From Marinobacter sp. JH2 (GTDB lineage: Bacteria; Pseudomonadota; Gammaproteobacteria; Pseudomonadales; Oleiphilaceae), in NCBI RefSeq assembly GCF_004353225.1, contig NZ_CP037934.1, forward strand, positions 1,178,001 through 1,242,000: 64,000 nucleotides of DNA, written 5' to 3'. The position numbers and the translations under genes were made by a program. The notes beneath the pieces are model-generated. The model saw nothing but the letters and a program-made list of their open reading frames with translations. It made no database searches and was not told where the DNA came from. The stretch's first letter is position 1; every line of letters starts with the position of its first letter. Shown here in pieces: positions 10,251 through 19,334 of the stretch.

Positions 10251-10649
10251 ATGAATAACGCTTTACCGGATCTTGTTGCCCATTTTCGTTACCGACATAG
10301 CTTCTTCCGCCGCGAAGACGTTCGTGCTCGGTTGTATGAGTTGGACAGTTTCGGGTGCGTGATGAAAACCGACAAACCTTTCGAACCTGGCGATACCGTT
10401 ACGCTTGATCTTGTGATGAAAATGCCTCTCGATGATATTCGGGCCGAGGGAATATCCGGCCTGGTTACCGAGAAAAGAAAGCACTGTAGCAATTTCTTTT
10501 ACTCGATTGATTTCATTAAGTTTGAATCGAATGAAAACACTCCGTTAAGTGAAAAACTACGCCGCATCCGAGAAGTGCTGTACAAAAAACAGACTCTCAG
10601 ATCGCGCAGGGCTGCTGGCCCTACAACATGGTCACGGCAAACAGCCTGA
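10251..10649 (+). CDS. Small PilZ-like protein
   Basis: A 132-aa soluble protein. The N-terminal segment FRREDVRARLYELDSFGCVMKT resembles the RxxxR...G core of PilZ domains, which bind cyclic di-GMP, and the centre (EPGDTVTLDLVMKMP...EGISGLVTEK) fits the PilZ beta barrel. The usual D/NxSxxG is reduced to DSFG, so binding is uncertain. The C-terminus is basic. The ATG follows AGAGAACAGG. The next gene begins 41 bases after the stop, so co-transcription is possible. Confidence 0.6.
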   Translation: MNNALPDLVAHFRYRHSFFRREDVRARLYELDSFGCVMKTDKPFEPGDTVTLDLVMKMPLDDIRAEGISGLVTEKRKHCSNFFYSIDFIKFESNENTPLSEKLRRIREVLYKKQTLRSRRAAGPTTWSRQTA

Positions 10650-10690
10650 ATTGTTTTCTAACAAAGCCTTTCCCGCAAGGAGACAGCCTG

Positions 10691-11326
10691 ATGGCAAAGA
10701 AATCCAAGCCAAGCATTGATGCAATCGTAAAGTCGGTGAATAAAGAATTTGATAAAGCATCTAATCAAATTGAAAACTTAATCAACGATGCCCTCAAACA
10801 GCTCGATCAACTTCAAACTCAGGTTCAGGAACCGGTTCGGAAACTGCTTAAGGAAGTTGAAGAATTGAGGGAACGGGAAATCGGGCGTTTTAACGACGAG
10901 CTTGAGCGCCGCATGAATGATTTTCACGAGCTGCAAGCCAGCTTGCTGGATAAGCTGGGGCTTGCGTCAAAAGAAGTTGAAACCGACGTAAAGAAGGCTG
11001 CCAAGACAACGGCAAACAAGGTGAAAAGCACCCCAACGCCTGCCAAACCAGCTACGAAGAAGCCGGCAGCGAAAAAAGCTCCAGCTCAAAAAACCGCTGC
11101 CGCTAAGAAGCCAGCAGCCAAAAAAACAGCAAAGTCGGTCGATAAATCTGACCTTACCTTAGTGAAGGGTATTGGCCCGGCAACCGCTAAGAAAATGAAA
11201 GAGGCCGGCATTACGTCGATTGAACAAATCGCCAATCCCAGCGATGCCGACAAGAAAAAACTAGAAGGCTTTAAGAGCGTAAAAGGCTTCGATAACCTTT
11301 CCAGTGAAGCGAAAAAAGTTCTTTAA
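10691..11326 (+). CDS. Coiled-coil, lysine/alanine-rich protein with C-terminal helix-hairpin-helix
   Basis: A 211-aa protein with three parts. Residues 1-95 are a charged amphipathic helical region (phasin-like or coiled-coil in style). Residues 100-150 are a low-complexity histone-H1-like stretch built of AKKPAAKK-type repeats. Residues about 155-211 form a helix-hairpin-helix-like domain (LTLVKGIGPATAKKMKEAGI) of the sort that binds DNA backbone. The frame is open from 10628, but AAGGAG precedes the ATG at 10691. A nucleoid-associated or DNA-scaffolding role is inferred from composition. A granule-associated protein is the alternative, because PhaF-like phasins also carry AAKP tails. Confidence 0.72.
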   Translation: MAKKSKPSIDAIVKSVNKEFDKASNQIENLINDALKQLDQLQTQVQEPVRKLLKEVEELREREIGRFNDELERRMNDFHELQASLLDKLGLASKEVETDVKKAAKTTANKVKSTPTPAKPATKKPAAKKAPAQKTAAAKKPAAKKTAKSVDKSDLTLVKGIGPATAKKMKEAGITSIEQIANPSDADKKKLEGFKSVKGFDNLSSEAKKVL

Positions 11327-12294
11327 TTTGTTGCTCCACCGACAAGCGCCAGAGCTTTCTCCAAGCTCTGGCGTTCTTGTTCCGGTTCGAAGGTTTCAGC
11401 TAGCGCTATTACCCTCCTCTTAAGCTCAGCCAAAAAGGCGCCATCAGTTTCGGTGCGAGTCATAAGTTCTGCTAAGGCTTTATCGTCTTTTACCGCAAAA
11501 TAACCAGGATAATCTTCACCTAGCAGGCCTTTGTTACCCGGTATATCCGACGCCAGTATCGGCAATTCAGCTCGGCAGGCTTCGGAAATGACATTTGCGC
11601 CACCTTCCATAACCGAGCTAATGACCATCACACTACTAACCGATATCAAGGTTGCCAGTTCCGGGCGATTCAACTCCCCTAACCAATGAAACCGTGGATT
11701 ACTTCGGCTTTCTTGTAGGGCCAATTCTCGCCATTCCTCGTTGTGAGGCTTGCCTGCGCAAGACACAATGATATTTGATTCGTCGGGCAAGTGGCGGCTG
11801 GCAATGGCGGCCCTCAAAGAGTCTTTCTCATCTCGCAAATGCCCTAGTACGCAGACATGGAACTGCCCAGGTTCCAGGCGTGAGCCACCGAATGCATCCG
11901 GTTTTTCGGCCGACTGACGTAACGTCAGTAATTTGTGCGCATAACGTTCGGGAATGTCCTGCGCAACGAGATCGTGCAAGCCGATCAGCAGATCTGAAAG
12001 TTCCATCGACCGGTAAGTTACATCAGGGTATTCGTGCCGATGGTAGTAGATGTCTGTGCCTGTAAGCACCACAATCAATGGCGCCTTCGGCCAGGCAGCC
12101 TTAAACGCTTTAATGGCCTTAGCGCTACGCCAGGCATGAAGAGCGATGAGAAGATCGCATTGCACACCCTGATATTCCGTTTCAACCGTAACCTGATGAC
12201 CAGACTGTTGGAGCAACCGCTGCCACCGCATCGCAGTAGCGCGGTTGCCTGCTTTCGAATCGCGCCCTGCCGGGGTAATAATGCTGATGTTCAT
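11323..12294 (-). CDS. senB: SenB-type selenosugar synthase (glycosyltransferase family)
   Basis: A 323-aa GT-B glycosyltransferase. The N-terminal block (NISIITPAGRDSKAGNRATA, then RW..LL...GH.V, CDLLIALHAWRSAKAI, and LTGTDIYYH) matches the family formerly annotated TIGR04348. Selenoneine work has renamed that family SenB, which joins selenophosphate to a UDP-sugar to form a selenosugar. The C-terminal half has the usual nucleotide-sugar-binding EGGANVISEACR segment. A TTG upstream (12318) is open, but the ATG at 12294 matches family N-termini. It is divergent, across about 165 bases, from a predicted selenium-oxyanion ABC transporter. No SenA (selenoneine synthase) or SelD/SenC is in this window, so the end product is unknown. 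Confidence 0.78.
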   Translation of the reverse strand: MNISIITPAGRDSKAGNRATAMRWQRLLQQSGHQVTVETEYQGVQCDLLIALHAWRSAKAIKAFKAAWPKAPLIVVLTGTDIYYHRHEYPDVTYRSMELSDLLIGLHDLVAQDIPERYAHKLLTLRQSAEKPDAFGGSRLEPGQFHVCVLGHLRDEKDSLRAAIASRHLPDESNIIVSCAGKPHNEEWRELALQESRSNPRFHWLGELNRPELATLISVSSVMVISSVMEGGANVISEACRAELPILASDIPGNKGLLGEDYPGYFAVKDDKALAELMTRTETDGAFLAELKRRVIALAETFEPEQERQSLEKALALVGGATN

Positions 12295-12458
12295 AATCGC
12301 CACGTTCAGAGGTTTCAAGGATTCTGCATGGGTAGATGCAGTAGGTAAAGTATTGACTGGGAAAGCGGTTCATCAAACACCCAATTCAGGGTATCCTGAA
12401 GTTGATATTGGCACCCGCCTTTCCCTCGCTGATCTGAAATAACAAAGGAATGAATTCC

Positions 12459-13337
12459 ATGGCGATGAAACAATTTCGCAAGTGGTTAGCCACTGGCCTA
12501 ATCTCAATGTCTGTGTTTTCAGCAGCTCAAGCAGAAACGTTTATTTTCACCGCAATTCCGGACGAAGACGAAACCAAACTGGTTGAACGTTTTCAGGGCG
12601 TAGCGGATTATCTCGAAGAACAACTGAATGTAGATGTCCGTTATATTCCGGTGAAATCCTATGCCGCTGCAGTATCGGCATTCCGCAACAATCAAGTTCA
12701 GCTGGCATGGTTTGGCGGCCTGTCGGGTGTTCAGGCGCGTCGATTGGTTGATGGCTCCGAAGCCATTGCCCAAGGTGTTGAAGACGAGGCGTTCGAGACG
12801 TACTTCATCGCCAATACCGAAACTGGTATCGAGCCTTCCGATTCTCTTGAAAGCCTTAAAGAGCAGCTTCAGGGTAAGACCTTCACGTTTGGTTCCAAAG
12901 GTTCTACGTCCGGGCGTTTGATGCCAGAGTTCTACATTCGCGACACATTTGATGAAGCGCCAGACTCCGTGTTTTCCCGCGTTGGCTTTAGCGGCAACCA
13001 CACCCGTACTCTTCGGTTAGTTGAAGCCGGAACCTATGAAGTCGGTGCGCTAAACTTCCAAGTCTGGGAAAAAGAATTAGCCAACGGCAACATCGATACC
13101 GACGCTGTTCAGGTGATTTGGAAAACACCTGCCTACCCAGACTACCAGTGGACTATCCGAGGCGATGTTAACGAAACCTTCGGAGAAGGCTTCAAGGACC
13201 GCGTGACGAAAGCCCTACTGGAACTGGATGACCCTGCTCTACTGGAAAGCTTCCCTCGGTCCGGGTTTATCCCCGCCTCTAACGACGATTACGAACCCAT
13301 TCGTAAAACCGCAGTTAACATTGGAATCCTAGATTAA
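12459..13337 (+). CDS. PhnD-like periplasmic binding protein, putative selenate/selenium-oxyanion ABC transporter
   Basis: A 292-aa exported binding protein of the phosphonate/phosphite PhnD superfamily. The signal peptide ends ...VFSAAQA-ET. The fold signature includes AIPDEDE, the sugar-lobe segment VQLAWFGGLSGVQARR, and GSKGSTSGRLMPEF. Within this superfamily it resembles the clade that public annotation calls putative selenate ABC transporter substrate-binding protein. That assignment is from memory of the family and is supported by the divergent SenB gene. The start at 12459 is chosen because AAAGGA lies about 9 bases upstream; the ATG at 12450 would be too close. Phosphonate or phosphite remains the alternative ligand. 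Confidence 0.75.
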   Translation: MAMKQFRKWLATGLISMSVFSAAQAETFIFTAIPDEDETKLVERFQGVADYLEEQLNVDVRYIPVKSYAAAVSAFRNNQVQLAWFGGLSGVQARRLVDGSEAIAQGVEDEAFETYFIANTETGIEPSDSLESLKEQLQGKTFTFGSKGSTSGRLMPEFYIRDTFDEAPDSVFSRVGFSGNHTRTLRLVEAGTYEVGALNFQVWEKELANGNIDTDAVQVIWKTPAYPDYQWTIRGDVNETFGEGFKDRVTKALLELDDPALLESFPRSGFIPASNDDYEPIRKTAVNIGILD

Positions 13338-13987
13338 TGTCAGGGTTTGATTTTCATGGCCTCACAGCCAGTTTTGAGGGACAGCGGGTTATCGGCCCGC
13401 TGTCTTTTCATGTCAAAGAAGGAGAGCACATCGCGCTGGTCGGCAAAAGTGGTGCAGGTAAATCAACGCTGATTAAAGTAATTTACGAACGCCTGCAGCA
13501 AGAAGCGTCGCTGATTCCGCAAGGTTTGGGGCTGGTAAATGCCTTGCCGGTGTTTCACAACGTGTTTATCAGCCAACTCGACCAACACCCAACTTGGTAC
13601 AATACGCTGACATTGCTTCGCCCCTTTTCGAAAGACAAAAACGCCGTCAAAGGCCTGTTGGACGAACTTTCGATTTCAGAAAAGCTTTGGATACCGGCTG
13701 CAACATTGTCTGGCGGCCAACGTCAACGTGTAGCAATTGCTCGTGCACTCTACCGCAAAGCACCCATACTATTAGCTGACGAACCCATTTCCGCTCTGGA
13801 TGGCCCTATGGCTCATACTGCCATGCAATTACTGACCGGCCGCTTTCTTACCAGCATTGTTGCACTTCACGATGTGGAAATGGCCCTGGCCTATTGCAAC
13901 CGGATTATCGGCATTCAAGATGGCCAAATCGCGTTGGATGAACCCGCAGCCAATCTGGTAGCGTCTGACATCGCTTCGATTTACTGA
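13337..13987 (+). CDS. Compact ABC transporter ATPase (PhnC-like)
   Basis: The energising subunit of the transporter. It shows Walker A GKSGAGKST (36-44), Q-loop Q62, signature LSGGQRQRVAIARAL, Walker B ILLADEPISALD and switch His in VALHDVEMA. It is only 216 aa. The stretch between Walker A and the Q-loop is about 19 residues, against roughly 40 or more in ordinary PhnC/LolD-type ATPases, so a beta-strand/loop segment seems missing, while all catalytic motifs remain. Its ATG overlaps the TAA of the binding-protein gene by one base, and the permease follows after 17 bases: one operon. Confidence 0.88.
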   Translation: MSGFDFHGLTASFEGQRVIGPLSFHVKEGEHIALVGKSGAGKSTLIKVIYERLQQEASLIPQGLGLVNALPVFHNVFISQLDQHPTWYNTLTLLRPFSKDKNAVKGLLDELSISEKLWIPAATLSGGQRQRVAIARALYRKAPILLADEPISALDGPMAHTAMQLLTGRFLTSIVALHDVEMALAYCNRIIGIQDGQIALDEPAANLVASDIASIY

Positions 13988-14004
13988 CCGGTCGCTCAAA
14001 ATTC

Positions 14005-15471
14005 ATGTTCGCCTACCCTACCGTCCGTACCAGCTTCATCTTCTTGGCAATAGCCATAGCAGGATTGTTGGTGGCCGATATTGCCATTACCACCGCAAAC
14101 CCTTGGCAAGATCTGGGCAGATTGTTCTGGGGCGTCGTAACACCCAACTTTTTCAGCACGGAAGGTTTACTAACAGCCCTTCTTCGCACTGTCGCGTTTG
14201 CGTTCGTCGGGGTGGCCCTTGGCAGTGTTTTCGGCTTCGCCCTCGCGCTGGTGTATCGGTTTTTACCTGTTCGCATGTTCTGCGCGTTCATTCGTTCTAT
14301 TCACGAGCTGTTCTGGGCACTGATTTTTTTGCAATTTTTCGGTTTTCATCCCCTCACCGGTGTGTTGGCGATTGCTATTCCATACGCGGGCATCTTCGCC
14401 AAGGTGTACTCGGAAATCTTCGAAGAATCCGACCCGGAACCGGGCCGGCTTCTGCCACCCGGCACCCGGTCGGTTTCTGCATTCCTCTACACTAAGATTC
14501 CGGACTGTTGGGTGCAGCTGAGAACCTACACAGCGTATCGCCTTGAATGCGGCATGCGGTCTTCCGCCATTCTCGGATTTGTTGGCCTACCCACGCTGGG
14601 TTTCTATCTGGAGTCGTCCTTTTCGCAGGGTTTGTATTCCGATGCCGGCGCCATGCTGGTGCTGTTTTATATTCTGATCGCCACCATGCCGCTATGGGTT
14701 CGCCCCAAACTACTCCCGGCTTATGTACTGGCTGCGCCCTTTTTCCTTGGAGATGGCATGCCCATCATTTGGGGCAACGTAAAGCGATTTTTTACTGAAG
14801 ACATTGTTCCGGCTCCCATTCGCAACGGCGAAGGCTTAGTCGGACTTTCGGAATGGTTGGGCGATGTTTGGATAAACGAGGCTCTACCCGGAATCTGGAA
14901 CACCGTCGTGCTTACCCAGATTGCTTTGGTCGCGACCGGCATTTTGTCATTGCTAGCTTTCCCATTGATATCAAGACATTTCGGCGGCCCCGTCCGACGC
15001 ACCTCTGGCCATGTCTTATTGGTCATCGCTCGTTCCACCCCCGAATACATTCTCGCGTATATCCTTCTTCAGCTTTGGGGGCCTTCCATGCTCCCTGCAG
15101 TGGTCGCACTCGCTCTACACAACGGCGGCATTATCGGGCACCTCATTGGCCGGCAGACGAACACCATTGAACTTCGCCCCGATGCACCCACCGGCTTGTC
15201 TCGCTATAGCTGGGAACTGGTCCCCCGCGTATATCGCTCCTTTTTGGCGTTCCTGTTCTACCGCTGGGAAATCATCATGCGGGAAACTGCCATTCTGGGT
15301 ATTTTGGGTATCTACACACTGGGTTTCTATGTCGATAGCGCGATTCAAAACATTCGCTTTGACCGGGCAATGGTGCTGATCCTCATTACCGCACTACTCA
15401 ACATTGGCGTAGACGCTCTTGGTCGTTACATTCGCCGAAAACTTGCTCTTAAAACCATGCCGACCTGCTGA
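14005..15471 (+). CDS. Duplicated PhnE-like ABC permease
   Basis: A 488-aa inner-membrane permease consisting of two homologous PhnE-like halves joined head to tail. Each half ends in the same cytoplasmic coupling block: MRSSAILGFVGLPTLGFYLE near residue 195 and MRETAILGILGIYTLGFYVD near 440. One polypeptide therefore probably supplies both halves of the pore, whereas typical PhnE is a homodimer of about 280 aa. It is the third gene of the binding protein-ATPase-permease operon. A G/C-rich stem follows the stop. Confidence 0.88.
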   Translation: MFAYPTVRTSFIFLAIAIAGLLVADIAITTANPWQDLGRLFWGVVTPNFFSTEGLLTALLRTVAFAFVGVALGSVFGFALALVYRFLPVRMFCAFIRSIHELFWALIFLQFFGFHPLTGVLAIAIPYAGIFAKVYSEIFEESDPEPGRLLPPGTRSVSAFLYTKIPDCWVQLRTYTAYRLECGMRSSAILGFVGLPTLGFYLESSFSQGLYSDAGAMLVLFYILIATMPLWVRPKLLPAYVLAAPFFLGDGMPIIWGNVKRFFTEDIVPAPIRNGEGLVGLSEWLGDVWINEALPGIWNTVVLTQIALVATGILSLLAFPLISRHFGGPVRRTSGHVLLVIARSTPEYILAYILLQLWGPSMLPAVVALALHNGGIIGHLIGRQTNTIELRPDAPTGLSRYSWELVPRVYRSFLAFLFYRWEIIMRETAILGILGIYTLGFYVDSAIQNIRFDRAMVLILITALLNIGVDALGRYIRRKLALKTMPTC

Positions 15472-15503
15472 CCCCCTCGCCCGTTGGTTGGGACGAGGGT
15501 CAC
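15469..15503 (+). terminator. Stem-loop after the ABC permease
   Basis: GACCCCCTCG pairs with CGAGGGTC around a loop of about 12 bases directly after the permease stop. There is no T-run, so function as a terminator is doubtful. Confidence 0.35.
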
Positions 15504-15630
15504 AGATCAACAAGTCCGCGAAAAAATCCGGCGTGAACTGTGGAGTGGGTTGTACTGAGAGCTGGTTACTCAATGTTACAGTTTCTGACGTTTAGTGAAT
15601 CATCAACTTGGCTATCAGGAACTATGCGCA

Positions 15631-16215
15631 ATGATCTACGGAGTGGTGGCAGTAACTCAGATTGGGCTTCTGTTATTGGTCGGCTTGCTAAGTGTGCGTA
15701 TATATTTCTTAAGTAACCAAGAACTTGCTGAGCCTCAAGGCGTTTCTTCGTCTAGCAAAATGGATTGCACCCTCACTCCCAAGAAGCATCTCCGACCTCA
15801 GGCGAAAGGTACGCCTCGTTTAGCGCTGGACCGCACGGAGTTGTGCTCAAAGCTTCATATTTTGGCAGGCTTGCAGGAACGGGATTGCAAATTGAAAGGG
15901 TTGAACTTAATAGAGGCGCCCCAAGCGGTTCGAACCTATGCAACCGCATGGCTCTATGGTGCAAGCTGCTCTTTATCCCCAAAAGTTGTGCGTCATTCCG
16001 AAGAGTTAGCCGGCATTGTTGCGGGTATCGCCAGCCGAAAAACCGGCATTCGCCAATCGGAAGCGATCCAAACTCTATCCACCCTCACGTCCAGCGATAT
16101 TCTGCTGGTCTGTTATCGGGCGGGGCTTGAGGGTGCCGAATTCTGGGAAGAAAACCACCACGTACCCGCGTCTTCAAGCTTGTATGACGCGGTTACCAGC
16201 AATGCCTTTATCTAG
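15631..16215 (+). CDS. Hypothetical single-pass membrane protein
   Basis: A 194-aa protein that I do not recognise. An N-terminal membrane segment (VVAVTQIGLLLLVGLLSVRIYFL) is followed by a basic, Ser-rich linker and a soluble region of about 120 residues with several Cys. The frame is open from a GTG at 15595, but CAGGAAC precedes the ATG at 15631, which is preferred. It lies 160 bases after the selenium-type permease, so it may or may not belong to that unit. Its 3' end overlaps the convergent gene by 8 bases. Confidence 0.6.
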   Translation: MIYGVVAVTQIGLLLLVGLLSVRIYFLSNQELAEPQGVSSSSKMDCTLTPKKHLRPQAKGTPRLALDRTELCSKLHILAGLQERDCKLKGLNLIEAPQAVRTYATAWLYGASCSLSPKVVRHSEELAGIVAGIASRKTGIRQSEAIQTLSTLTSSDILLVCYRAGLEGAEFWEENHHVPASSSLYDAVTSNAFI

Positions 16216-16504
16216 ATTTTTCAAGCTCCCAGTTGGTGCCTAGCGAGACAACCTCGGTAACCGCGCTTGAATCAGCTAGCACGCCGGTCAACGCCGGTTT
16301 ACTGTAACCACCCTCTTCGGTGTGGTCCATTGAATCAACATCCACCGCCCGCACTATCCAGCACTGGCTATTAGCGATTACCCGCGAGCGATGGCTCAAG
16401 CCGAACACGAAGCGACAGTAATCGAGCTTAAGTTGCAGGAGGTCTTGCTCGGTTTTTCGAATTTTCCGTAGCAGTACCTTCTGTACACTTTCACCGTAAT
16501 CCAT
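16208..16504 (-). CDS. Hypothetical protein (98 aa)
   Basis: A small soluble protein of unknown function. The N-terminal third (MDYGESVQKVLLRKIRKTEQ) is a probable amphipathic helix, followed by a compact region (LDYCRFVFGLSHRSRV...CWIVRAVDVD). GGAG lies about 8 bases before the ATG; a GTG immediately upstream is an alternative first codon. It probably forms a pair with the membrane protein just upstream on the same strand. Confidence 0.6.
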   Translation of the reverse strand: MDYGESVQKVLLRKIRKTEQDLLQLKLDYCRFVFGLSHRSRVIANSQCWIVRAVDVDSMDHTEEGGYSKPALTGVLADSSAVTEVVSLGTNWELEKSR

Positions 16505-16541
16505 CACCCAATCTCCGGAAGTAAAACCATCGAAAATTTAA

Positions 16542-16994
16542 CTACGTTTTCGCTTGGAAGAATAGGATCGGCGACACACTTCCCAACTTTTTTTGCCCGC
16601 TTTGTAAATCGATCTGCCAAACCATCTCGGAACCGGTTGCGCATAAGGGAGCTTCAAATTCAGCAACAAATCGGGTGACTGACTGCTGCCTCAGGGGCAC
16701 CGGGTATTCGCCCATGTACATGGAACGCCCGCGTAACACAGCAAGAAAGCGATCAGGAGCACCGGGGGCTTCCACATTCAGTACGTATCGATGCTGCGCT
16801 GGCGCACCTTGTTGGGGCTCCAGGCTAACCTGCCATTGGCCCTCGGACGTGTTCCAGGCACACGGACCAGCCAACAGATCACATTCGGCGCGTGCGACCT
16901 CCTCTTCTGAATCTCCAGAATATTGAAATGCCCAAAACGTCATTCCAATACCCGCAATAAGAAAACCGAACACACCTAAAACACGTAACATCAT
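16542..16994 (-). CDS. Hypothetical membrane-anchored protein (150 aa)
   Basis: One N-terminal membrane segment (VLGVFGFLIAGIGMTFWAF), then a periplasmic beta-rich domain with three Cys (two in ECDLLAGPC, one in PLCATGSE) that could form disulphides. The overall plan recalls small cytochrome-oxidase assembly or FixH-like proteins, but I cannot assign it. GAGG lies upstream of two consecutive ATG codons. Confidence 0.6.
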   Translation of the reverse strand: MMLRVLGVFGFLIAGIGMTFWAFQYSGDSEEEVARAECDLLAGPCAWNTSEGQWQVSLEPQQGAPAQHRYVLNVEAPGAPDRFLAVLRGRSMYMGEYPVPLRQQSVTRFVAEFEAPLCATGSEMVWQIDLQSGQKKLGSVSPILFFQAKT

Positions 16995-17127
16995 CAGCCT
17001 CAGTTTGTATGCAAGCTCACATTATGGGGATATGTGCGCACAAGGCAAAGGTTTCTAAACTGCCGTCGCCATGAGAAAATGTGCGGCTTTAAGAATTGAG
17101 TCACCCACATAAACAGGACACATAGCC

Positions 17128-18048
17128 GTGCAGCCGGATATCTCCGTAAAGAACCTGAACAAGATTTATGAAGGTGGTTTTCAGGCACTCAATGATATCA
17201 ATCTGGACATCTACCCGGGCGAAATTTTTGCGTTACTCGGCCCCAACGGTGCCGGCAAAACAACGCTCATTTCCATCATTTGTGGCATCGTCAACAAAAC
17301 CAACGGACACGCTACCGCGGCCGGCCATGACATCGTGAAAGAGTATCGAAAAGCCCGAGAGGCAATCGGTCTAGTGCCCCAGGAGTTGAACACCGATTCG
17401 TTCGAAACGGTATGGCATGCGGTTTCATTTAGCCGAGGGCTGTTTGGTAAACCTCCGAAACCCAGCCACATTGAAAAAGTGTTGAAAGATCTATCTTTAT
17501 GGGACAAGCGCGATAGCCGAATTATGGCTCTATCAGGTGGTATGAAACGCCGGGTGATGATTGCCAAAGCTTTGTCCCACGAGCCGCGGATTTTGTTTCT
17601 GGACGAACCCACCGCTGGCGTAGACGTCGAACTGCGCCGTGATATGTGGGCGATGGTTCGAAAACTTCGTGAAAACGGCACTACGGTGATCCTGACAACC
17701 CACTACATTGAAGAAGCGGAAGAAATGGCCGACCGCATCGGCGTAATTCGTCAGGGCAAGATCATTTTGGTGGAAGACAAGGATCGTTTGATGTCGAAAC
17801 TGGGCAAAAAAGAGCTGCGCTTACATCTTCAGAATAAGCTTGAAGCGGTACCCGGAGAGCTAACGCTCGAGCCGGTAGAACTGTCGGACGACGGCTACCA
17901 GCTGATTTACACCTTCGATTCTCAGAAACAACAAGCAGGTGTGGCCAGATTGCTGCGCACGTTGGGTGATTTGGGGATTGAGTACCGTGATCTTCAAACA
18001 CGGGAAAGCTCTTTGGAAGAAATTTTTGTTGGCCTAGTTAACGAATAA
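17128..18048 (+). CDS. ABC-2 type exporter ATP-binding protein (YadG-like)
   Basis: A 306-aa ATPase with Walker [10 protein letters not shown], signature [15 protein letters not shown], Walker [13 protein letters not shown] and switch [15 protein letters not shown], plus the C-terminal extension common in multidrug or polysaccharide-type ABC-2 ATPases. The GTG start is preceded by AGGACA. The permease follows after 24 bases, so this is the nucleotide-binding half of a YadGH-like exporter. The substrate is unknown. Confidence 0.92.
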   Translation: MQPDISVKNLNKIYEGGFQALNDINLDIYPGEIFALLGPNGAGKTTLISIICGIVNKTNGHATAAGHDIVKEYRKAREAIGLVPQELNTDSFETVWHAVSFSRGLFGKPPKPSHIEKVLKDLSLWDKRDSRIMALSGGMKRRVMIAKALSHEPRILFLDEPTAGVDVELRRDMWAMVRKLRENGTTVILTTHYIEEAEEMADRIGVIRQGKIILVEDKDRLMSKLGKKELRLHLQNKLEAVPGELTLEPVELSDDGYQLIYTFDSQKQQAGVARLLRTLGDLGIEYRDLQTRESSLEEIFVGLVNE

Positions 18049-18072
18049 AACCGCGCCTGCACGGAGATTGAA

Positions 18073-18834
18073 ATGAATTTGTACGGTGTTAAATCAATTT
18101 ATAAGTTTGAAATGGCGCGCATGCGGCGCACGCTTATGCAAAGCGTGTTGTCGCCAGTGATCTCTACTTGCCTTTACTTTGTAGTGTTTGGGTCAGCCAT
18201 TGGGTCACGCATGGGTGATATAGACAGCATCAGTTATGGCGCTTACATCATTCCAGGCTTGGTGATGCTCTCGTTGCTCATGCAAAGTATCTCTAACGCC
18301 TCGTTTGGCATCTACATGCCGAAATTTTCCGGCACCATTTACGAAGTTCTGTCTGCGCCAGTATCCTATTTTGAAATCGTCTTGGGCTACGTGGGTGCGG
18401 CCGCCACCAAGTCAGTGTTACTGGGGTTGATCATCCTCGCGACTGCACGTTTGTTTGTTGATTATTCCGTGCTGCACCCGTTCTGGATGGTGGCCTTCCT
18501 GGCCCTCACAGCGGTCACCTTTAGCTTATTCGGTTTCATCATTGGCATATGGGCGGATGGGTTCGAAAAGCTGCAAATCGTACCCATGATGATCGTGACA
18601 CCGCTTGTATTTTTGGGCGGTACTTTTTACTCCATCGACATGCTGCCTGAGATCTGGCAAACCATTAGCCTGTTCAATCCCGTGGTTTACCTGATCAGCG
18701 GCTTTCGTTGGGCCTTCTATGGTGTTTCAGATGTTCATATCGGCGTGAGCGTGGGAATGACTCTGATGTTCCTCGCCATCTGTCTGACCACCATCTGGTG
18801 GATTTTTAAAACCGGCTATCGTTTGCGCTCATGA
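18073..18834 (+). CDS. ABC-2 type exporter permease (YadH-like)
   Basis: A 253-aa inner-membrane protein with six predicted membrane segments and the ABC-2 signature in the second half ([20 protein letters not shown], then [18 protein letters not shown]). It pairs with the ATPase directly upstream. Its TGA overlaps the ATG of the DUF192 gene (ATGA), so all three are co-transcribed. Confidence 0.92.
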   Translation: MNLYGVKSIYKFEMARMRRTLMQSVLSPVISTCLYFVVFGSAIGSRMGDIDSISYGAYIIPGLVMLSLLMQSISNASFGIYMPKFSGTIYEVLSAPVSYFEIVLGYVGAAATKSVLLGLIILATARLFVDYSVLHPFWMVAFLALTAVTFSLFGFIIGIWADGFEKLQIVPMMIVTPLVFLGGTFYSIDMLPEIWQTISLFNPVVYLISGFRWAFYGVSDVHIGVSVGMTLMFLAICLTTIWWIFKTGYRLRS

Positions 18835-19334
18835 AAGTTCTCACTACTCTAATTTCGGCCTGCACACTGGCATTGACGGGCTGCGGTGCCGCCGAAGCGG
18901 GGAAAAGCAACACACCGGAGACATTGCCTCAGGTGCAGGCTTGCTTCGTGACTCAAGGCAAGGGGTTTCCCGTAACCGTTGAAGTCGTCAGCGAGTCGGA
19001 AGACCGCAAGAAAGGACTAATGGGCCGGAATCATTTGGCGGAAAACGCAGGCATGGTGTTCGAGTATCAGGAACAGCGCCCTGCCCGGTACGGTTTCTGG
19101 ATGTATAAAACGCTGATCCCGCTCGACATCGCATTTCTCGATGAGAGCGGCGTGATTGTCAGCATTCGGCATATGCTGCCGTGCACCTCGTCCAGCTCAT
19201 CAGGCTGCCCCATTTACCCAGCGGGCAAACCCTTTCGGAACGCCGTAGAAATGAACGCCGGTTACTTCAAAGCTCATCATATCGATGAAGGTGACCGGCT
19301 TATCTGGCCTTCAGAAGGTACCTGCCCGCCTTGA
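18831..19334 (+). CDS. DUF192 lipoprotein
   Basis: A 167-aa exported protein with a lipobox (ALTGC, Cys18), so probably lipid-anchored in the envelope. The mature part is a DUF192 domain: [37 protein letters not shown] and [10 protein letters not shown]. The family's function is unknown. Translational overlap with the ABC-2 permease suggests it works with that exporter. It ends exactly where the convergent crotonase gene ends. Confidence 0.88.
   Translation: MKVLTTLISACTLALTGCGAAEAGKSNTPETLPQVQACFVTQGKGFPVTVEVVSESEDRKKGLMGRNHLAENAGMVFEYQEQRPARYGFWMYKTLIPLDIAFLDESGVIVSIRHMLPCTSSSSSGCPIYPAGKPFRNAVEMNAGYFKAHHIDEGDRLIWPSEGTCPP

Noticed and set aside
12459-15471. Phosphonate uptake operon (phnDCE) as the plain reading
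   Set aside because: No C-P lyase, phosphonatase or ptx genes nearby; the SenB neighbour and the binding-protein type favour selenium oxyanions. Kept as the alternative, not excluded.
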